In this document: piece by piece, positions 31,977 through 36,046 of the stretch | Position numbering within the stretch: position 1 is the first letter of the stretch | Layout: every line of letters starts with the position of its first letter | DNA from: Levilactobacillus tujiorum | GTDB taxonomy: Bacteria; Bacillota; Bacilli; Lactobacillales; Lactobacillaceae | Reading direction: 5' to 3' | Assembly (NCBI RefSeq): GCF_012641185.1 | Contig: NZ_JAAXLK010000026.1 | Coordinates: 1-36,046, forward strand | Length of the DNA: 36,046 nucleotides | Notes under the pieces: generated by a model | Told to the model about the DNA's origin: nothing | Databases searched by the model: none | What the model saw: the letters and a program-made list of their open reading frames with translations, nothing else | Made by a program: the position numbers and the translations under genes

Positions 31977-32456
31977 CTAGTCGGCATCGCTAGCAGTGGT
32001 TACACGAGCGTAACCAACAGCGTGCCACCATGGGGCGTGAACGGCTTCGCGCACGACACCACGGTTTTGAGCATCGATCATCTTACCGTTACCGATGTAC
32101 ATCCCAACGTGGGAGATAGAACCAGCGCTGTAACCGAAGAAGACCAAGTCACCTTTTTTGATGTTCTTGTAGCTAACGTGCTTGAACTTGTTGTATTGGG
32201 CTTGAGCAGTCCGTGGCAACGTCGTCTTGGCACCCTTCTTGTAAATGTAGCCCGTGAAGCCAGAGCAATCAAAAGCAGAAGGACCAGTAGCACCGTAAAC
32301 GTAACGGGCACCTAAGTGCGACTTAGCAACTTTGTAAACCGACTTAAACGTTGAGTTTGAAGCAGCCGATGCCGTCGTAGTGGTACTCATTGAAACGGCG
32401 AAGACACCAACGATAACTAATGCAAATGCGGCTAGTATTTTAACAACTTTCTTCAT
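31977..32456 (-). CDS. Secreted NlpC/P60 peptidoglycan endopeptidase
   Basis: 159 residues: signal peptide (1 to about 31, ending TTTTASA-A) followed directly by one NlpC/P60 domain. Catalytic Cys64 in FDCSGFTGY, His116 in ISHVGMYIGN, third polar residue around N131 or H140. It cleaves peptide stems of peptidoglycan outside the cell. No LysM or SH3 targeting domain, unlike most relatives, so it acts as a minimal free enzyme. The only SD-like sequence at normal distance is unclear (AGGAA abuts the ATG; GAGGAG lies 13 bases away). WalR-like half-sites lie in its promoter region. Confidence 0.93.
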   Translation of the reverse strand: MKKVVKILAAFALVIVGVFAVSMSTTTTASAASNSTFKSVYKVAKSHLGARYVYGATGPSAFDCSGFTGYIYKKGAKTTLPRTAQAQYNKFKHVSYKNIKKGDLVFFGYSAGSISHVGMYIGNGKMIDAQNRGVVREAVHAPWWHAVGYARVTTASDAD

Positions 32457-32497
32457 TTCCTACTGACAACTCCTCATGAATTATTACAGGTACAAGC

Positions 32498-32527
32498 GTA
32501 ACAATGTAATGTGACAAACGTGTAACA
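32498..32527 (-). promoter_or_regulatory. Cluster of WalR-like half-sites upstream of the NlpC/P60 gene
   Basis: Minus strand TGTTAC-ACGTT-TGTCAC (32527-32511) fits TGTWAH-N5-TGTWAH with one mismatch, and another TGTTAC lies at 32503-32498. WalR is known to control NlpC/P60 wall hydrolases. A possible promoter (TTACAT, 17-nt spacer, TAATAA) lies next to it. Confidence 0.45.
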
Positions 32528-32659
32528 AACCGTTTGCAAGCCGGTTAAAAGTCTTAAACAATTCGTTACTTTTAGCCTTTTAGTTGCAATTTAGGGGGAT
32601 AAATTGGTAAAATCTAACATGGATGGAAAGTAAGTTAACAAGGGGAGGAAGCTTTAGCA

Positions 32660-33130
32660 ATGGCAGAGTTTTCAGCACAAGTGCGGGAGGCCTTTGATTT
32701 TCATCGGTTAGTCTTTCGTATCGGGGAATTATCGACGATGACCGATGTGTCCGCCCGCCAGCTACGTTATTGGGAGAAGAAGGGGCTGATCACGTCACGG
32801 GAACGTGAGGATGGTCAGCAAGCGCGTGTGTATACGTTCAAGACCTTTATCAAGGTGTCGATGATGAAGTATTTCCTGGACGCGGGTTATACCTTAAATG
32901 GTGCGGCCAAGCAGGCCATGGCTCGTGAAGAACGCGTTAAACATATTCATAAATTTATTTCGACCGGGCTGAAAGGCTTCGCTGAGATTGATGGTCAGAT
33001 GGCGATTAATCTCGGTCGGTTTGATGACGAACAGACGTTAATGGCCATACTGCCGGATGAGGGTGAGGTTCGTTACAAGCTGCTCCCGAACGCCGAAGCA
33101 CAACGGTTGATGGCGGAGATTAAAGAATAG
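32660..33130 (+). CDS. MerR-family transcriptional regulator
   Basis: 156 residues. The MerR winged-helix domain is at about 20-90 (FRIGELSTMTDVSARQLRYW-EKKGLI...ARVYTFKTF), preceded by an unusual 19-residue N-terminal extension (MAEFSAQVREAFDFHRLVF). A dimerisation helix and a ~60-residue effector part follow; no metal-binding Cys pair is seen, so a small-molecule or protein signal is more likely. It lies divergent from the NlpC/P60 gene, with 203 bases between, and may act on that region or on itself. Start has GGGGAGG 11 bases upstream. Confidence 0.88.
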   Translation: MAEFSAQVREAFDFHRLVFRIGELSTMTDVSARQLRYWEKKGLITSREREDGQQARVYTFKTFIKVSMMKYFLDAGYTLNGAAKQAMAREERVKHIHKFISTGLKGFAEIDGQMAINLGRFDDEQTLMAILPDEGEVRYKLLPNAEAQRLMAEIKE

Positions 33131-33176
33131 AATCGTTAAATAACGTCCGCTGAACGACGTAAAGTTGCGGGCAAGC

Positions 33177-33209
33177 AAAAAGGATCGAGATGATTGTCTC
33201 GATCCTTTT
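33177..33209. terminator. Bidirectional terminator between the MerR and ICMT-like genes
   Basis: Perfect stem AAAAGGATCGAGA/TCTCGATCCTTTT with a 6-nt loop; T runs are part of the stem on both strands, serving convergent genes. Confidence 0.9.
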
Positions 33210-33226
33210 ATGCGTCGCGGGTTAAA

Positions 33227-33868
33227 TTACCAGACAAAGGGAATCAGTTCCTTAGTCTCCCGTTGATAATCGGTGAAGGCCTCGCCGTATTTAGTGGTGA
33301 GGTAGCGATCAGCCGTGGGGATGTAAGAAAAGACAAATAGCGCGAGTAAGGCCAGTGGAATCAGCAGGGCATACAGATTCCCGGTGAGGAGGGCACACCC
33401 CAGTACCCAGAGAACATCGCCAAAGTAGTTGATGTGAATGGCGTACTTGAACAAACCGCCGCGATACAGCTTGTCGGCATTCCGTGGGTCGGCCTTGAAC
33501 GGCTTGCGTAGGAGCTCAGCCGCGGTGTTCAGAGTACTGCCAATGCCGAAAAAGATCAGCCCCAGGCCATAGAACCAGAAGTTCAGTTGACCGCCGTGAA
33601 TTAGCAGAAGCGGGAAGCCCAAGTAGTAGAGGCCAAAGGCGAGACTGTTACCTAGCGCCTCCGACCAGCCGATGCCACGGGGAAGCCAGAAGAACATCAT
33701 GGCGTTGAGCCGGAAAAAGATAATGGCGAGGAACCCCGCCATGGTCCACGTTAGCAGTGGTGGTTGGTCGGCCGTGGCTAGCCAGCAGCCACTCGCCAGT
33801 AAGTAAAGACACTGAGCGATGAGAATGGTGAGCTTAGCCCCAGTCGCTGAGTGATGACGTCCGTACAT
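33227..33868 (-). CDS. ICMT/DUF1295-like membrane protein, probable methyltransferase relative
   Basis: 213 residues with about six hydrophobic segments. The C-terminal signature of isoprenylcysteine methyltransferase-like proteins is present: GLFKYAIHINYFGDVLW (usually F-x-x-x-R-H-P-N-Y-x-G), SYIPTADRYLTTKYGEAFTDY and TKELIPF. The usual RHP is IHI here, removing the Arg and Pro, so activity is uncertain. Substrate unknown. Start ATG 33868 follows AAGGGGTG closely; a TTG one codon earlier is possible. Confidence 0.78.
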   Translation of the reverse strand: MYGRHHSATGAKLTILIAQCLYLLASGCWLATADQPPLLTWTMAGFLAIIFFRLNAMMFFWLPRGIGWSEALGNSLAFGLYYLGFPLLLIHGGQLNFWFYGLGLIFFGIGSTLNTAAELLRKPFKADPRNADKLYRGGLFKYAIHINYFGDVLWVLGCALLTGNLYALLIPLALLALFVFSYIPTADRYLTTKYGEAFTDYQRETKELIPFVW

Positions 33869-33948
33869 CAAGTCACCCCTTGCATGATGTTGTTAGCATA
33901 TCGCTTTGCACGGGGTTCGTAAAGTTGGGGCGCGTCTGCAATGATAAA

Positions 33949-33978
33949 CTGACAGATTGCGTTGCGGTAGCTTATAAT
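33949..33978 (+). promoter_or_regulatory. Promoter of the MFS exporter gene
   Basis: -35 CTGACA, 18-nt spacer, perfect -10 TATAAT. The leader that follows has an inverted repeat CCCC-CATTGA-GGGG (34008-34021), a possible operator or weak stem. Confidence 0.6.
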
Positions 33979-34060
33979 ATGGAAGTCAGTAAACACGTTT
34001 GTTATACCCCCCATTGAGGGGAGTAAGACAACTCACCAATAGCGATAAGGGAGAATGAGC

Positions 34061-35503
34061 ATGGCAGTTGAAAGCTTTGCGGATAATCCGCAGATTCAAA
34101 AGCACCGGTGGTGGATTCTCGTTGCCATTTGTTTGTTTACGTTTATGGCGACACTAGACGGTAGCATCGTAAACATTGCTTTACCGGTCATTAGCCGCGA
34201 TTTGGCGATTCCCATGAATCAGGCCGAGTGGGTGGTGTCCATCTATTTGATTGTAATTTGTGCGTTGTTGCTACTATTTGGCAAGTTGGGGGATACCCGG
34301 GGGAAGATCCGGATTTTTAAAATGGGATCAGTGTTGTTCACCGTGGGGTCGTTGCTCTGTGGCTTCCGGCTGGGACTAGGCTTCCTGTTGGTCGCACGAG
34401 CGATTCAGGCAGTTGGAGCGGCGATGACCATGGCGACCAATAGCGGAATCATTACCGAAGTCTTTCCGTTTAACGAACGGGGGCGCGCGCTGGGGATGAT
34501 CGGGTCCTTTGTCGCGCTGGGGAGCATTGCTGGTCCCGGCGTCGGGGGCTTAATTCTGGCACATCTGAATCGGGGTTATATCTTCTGGATTAATGTGCCG
34601 ATTGGAATTGGTGCGTTTCTTTTGGGTCAAAAGATCTTGCCCAAGGATATTACGGTGAGCCGACAACCCATTGATAAGGCGGGCGCCACGCTGTTTGCGG
34701 TCATGATGGTGGCTCTGTTCGCGGGCGTCTTCATTGGTCAAGAGGTGGGGTTCACGCAGCCACTGATTCTGGGCTTATTTGGCTTAGCACTGGTGGCGAC
34801 CGGGTTTTTCGTTCGCCTGGAGTTACGGATAGATCATCCCATTTTAGCGCTCCATTTGTTTGAGAATCGGCGGTTTGCGATCAGTATTCTCTGTGCCTTC
34901 CTGATCTTCGTCGCCAACTTCTTCTTTAACGTGATCGCCCCATTCTACTTGGAAAATGCCCGGCACCTGCCTGCTAATTATGCGGGTTATGCGCTGATGA
35001 CCTTTCCGATTGTTCAAGTGGTTGTCGCACCGATTGCCGGGGCGGTTTCTGACCGGATTGGCCCCGAACTGTTGACCTTTATTGGTCTGGTGCTGATTTC
35101 AATCAGCCAGGTGGGCTATATGCTGGCGAATTTGGCAACGCCACTGTGGGTCTTCATGTTTTTCATCGGTCTAGTCGGTCTAGGCAACGGAATCTTCATG
35201 GCGCCCAATAACTCAATCGTGATGGGGTCGGTGGCTAGAAAGGACTTAGGGGTGGCTGGCGGTGTCAATGCCCTGGCCCGTGAGATGGGAATGATCGTCG
35301 GCATTTCCGTTGCGACCACGGTGTTGTTCTCCGCGATGAGCCACTATGCGGGTCATAAGGTAACGGCGTACCTGCCCGCCCATCCCGAGATCTTCATCGC
35401 CGGCATGCGGGTGGCATTCATGGTGTCACTGGCAATCTGCCTTGTCGCCAGCGTGATCACCGGTTGGCGGGTCTTCCAACGCCGTCCCAAGTCAGCCGCT
35501 TAG
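34061..35503 (+). CDS. MFS multidrug exporter, DHA2 (EmrB/QacA) family, 14 TM
   Basis: 480 residues and about 14 membrane helices. Motif D1-like LDGSIVNIALPVISRDL in helix 1, motif A FGKLGDTRGKIRIF after helix 2, motif C GSFVALGSIAGPGVGGLI in helix 5. It expels drugs or other amphipathic compounds by proton antiport; the substrate is not predictable. I choose ATG 34061, seven bases after AAGGGAG; an ATG two codons upstream is too close to that site. Repeat F begins 43 bases after the stop and there is no obvious terminator between. Confidence 0.92.
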   Translation: MAVESFADNPQIQKHRWWILVAICLFTFMATLDGSIVNIALPVISRDLAIPMNQAEWVVSIYLIVICALLLLFGKLGDTRGKIRIFKMGSVLFTVGSLLCGFRLGLGFLLVARAIQAVGAAMTMATNSGIITEVFPFNERGRALGMIGSFVALGSIAGPGVGGLILAHLNRGYIFWINVPIGIGAFLLGQKILPKDITVSRQPIDKAGATLFAVMMVALFAGVFIGQEVGFTQPLILGLFGLALVATGFFVRLELRIDHPILALHLFENRRFAISILCAFLIFVANFFFNVIAPFYLENARHLPANYAGYALMTFPIVQVVVAPIAGAVSDRIGPELLTFIGLVLISISQVGYMLANLATPLWVFMFFIGLVGLGNGIFMAPNNSIVMGSVARKDLGVAGGVNALAREMGMIVGISVATTVLFSAMSHYAGHKVTAYLPAHPEIFIAGMRVAFMVSLAICLVASVITGWRVFQRRPKSAA

Positions 35504-35546
35504 CCCCCAATGGCTCTTGACCTCTCGCATAAGTCGGTGGTCGTGA

Positions 35547-35940
35547 GCCGCCTTACCGTTCGCCAAATCGAACACTCACCGGCCACTTCACCTGCGGCTG
35601 CCAACGATTCCGGCTGCTGTGGGGACCGCTTGCGGCCTGAGAGGCGGTCCTCCAGCTCGGTTTGAAGCCTGCAGACCATCAGTCTTCAAACACGTCCCAT
35701 GCTGTACACCGAGTGAGAAACCTCGGTCAACAGCATTGACACAGCTGCCTCCATCATTGGCCTCCTCCGGCTACGTGACACTTTAGCTGCGGCACTCGTT
35801 CAAACCCTAAGACAACACGTTTTACGCTAACGTGAATATTTTGACAATGTAGCCGTGAGTGAGCCAAATTTGGGCTCAGCCGTGGGATTTACCAAGTGAG
35901 CTTCTTGGTAAATGGCGACTTGAAGACGGGGCCTTTGACG
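35547..35940 (-). repeat. Structured intergenic repeat, copy F (reverse, cut by an IS)
   Basis: Minus strand, 5' to 3': partial module 1 (35940-35849; arm III TTTACCAAG/CTTGGTAAA and GCCCAAATTTGG of the closing stem), a linker with a CACGTT/AACGTG hairpin, then full module 2 (35772-35588). Module 2 closing stem is GCCAATGAT/ATCGTTGGC (35761-35753, 35608-35600), very different in sequence from copy A's yet still pairing. Arms: ACCGAG/CTCGGT and GTTTGAAG/CTTCAAAC, hairpin GGACCGC/GCGGTCC. At 35547-35569 a module 1 head lies in plus orientation, so F abuts an inverted fragment. The first half of module 1 is missing, replaced by the IS at 35941. Confidence 0.85.
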
Positions 35941-36046
35941 TGTACCCCAAAAGTTGGAACGTTTTATGCTGCTTGTGCTAGCTCAAAGTCACGTGGTGAT
36001 AAATACCCAAGCTTACCTTGAATCCGATCATTATTATAATAATGAA
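35941..36046 (-). mobile_element. IS3-family (IS150-like) insertion sequence, end with transposase C-terminus
   Basis: The element begins at 35941 with TGTACCCCAAAAGTTGGAAC, the inverted repeat with the TG end usual in IS3 elements. On the minus strand an open frame from 36044 to the stop at 35964 reads HYYNNDRIQGKLGYLSPRDF then ELAQAA, the typical OrfB C-terminus of IS150-like transposases. The rest, including the DDE residues, lies past the window. It interrupts module 1 of repeat F. Confidence 0.92.

Overview
The window looks like a chromosomal segment of a Lactobacillaceae bacterium, probably Levilactobacillus or a close relative. This rests on roughly 50% G+C, strong AGGAGG-type ribosome binding sites, and gene content: LtaS, the YkoEDC/TenA thiamine set, a YumC-type ferredoxin/flavodoxin reductase, DUF915 surface hydrolases and small lysine-rich secreted proteins. 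The family call is inference from gene content; I do not claim a species. The window starts inside an IS5-like element and ends inside an IS3-like element.

Layout. 1-1260: IS5-like tail fused onto an AT-rich, beheaded GIY-YIG homing endonuclease gene. 1419-3745: tRNA-Ala(CGC) and a two-gene ABC exporter (YhaQ/YhaP or NatA/NatB type). 3806-5444: xanthine/guanine permease under a purine riboswitch. 5508-9236: a 52-aa protein, L-asparaginase, and a tight four-gene operon (a protein with four beta-rich repeats, a membrane/coiled-coil protein, a zinc-ribbon protein, a macro-domain protein). 9282-10055: two small genes, the second followed by a chain of hairpins. 10635-15125: a small membrane protein, then the thiamine/HMP locus tenA-ykoC-ykoD-ykoE under a TPP riboswitch. 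15222-18572: two paralogous secreted D-Ala-D-Ala carboxypeptidases. 18852-23489: two Cof-type HAD phosphatases, an orphan PTS EIIC-like protein, a DUF915 hydrolase and a basic secreted protein. 24167-28237: nucleoside hydrolase, PrsW-like protease, a second DUF915 hydrolase, ferredoxin-NADP reductase. 28272-35503: LtaS, histidine phosphatase, GNAT, NlpC/P60 endopeptidase, MerR regulator, ICMT-like membrane protein and a 14-TM MFS exporter.

The most striking feature is a family of long intergenic repeats seen six times (A 10084-10579, B 11757-12252, C 16515-17101, D 18642-18724, E 23971-24145 reverse, F 35547-35940 reverse). Full copies have two modules joined by a variable hairpin linker. Module 1 (~175 bp) folds as a long closing stem with three internal hairpins; module 2 (~90-185 bp) has a long closing stem and one to three hairpins. 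Several stems differ in sequence between copies but keep pairing, so the structure appears to be under selection or was recently so. Copies A and C have short terminal inverted repeats and candidate target-site duplications, so the family looks like a structured, MITE-like mobile element. I cannot match it to any named family from memory.

Second theme: a cell-envelope group. Both carboxypeptidases and the NlpC/P60 gene have upstream sites resembling the WalR (YycF) box, suggesting joint control, with LtaS and the MFS exporter nearby but without such sites seen by me.
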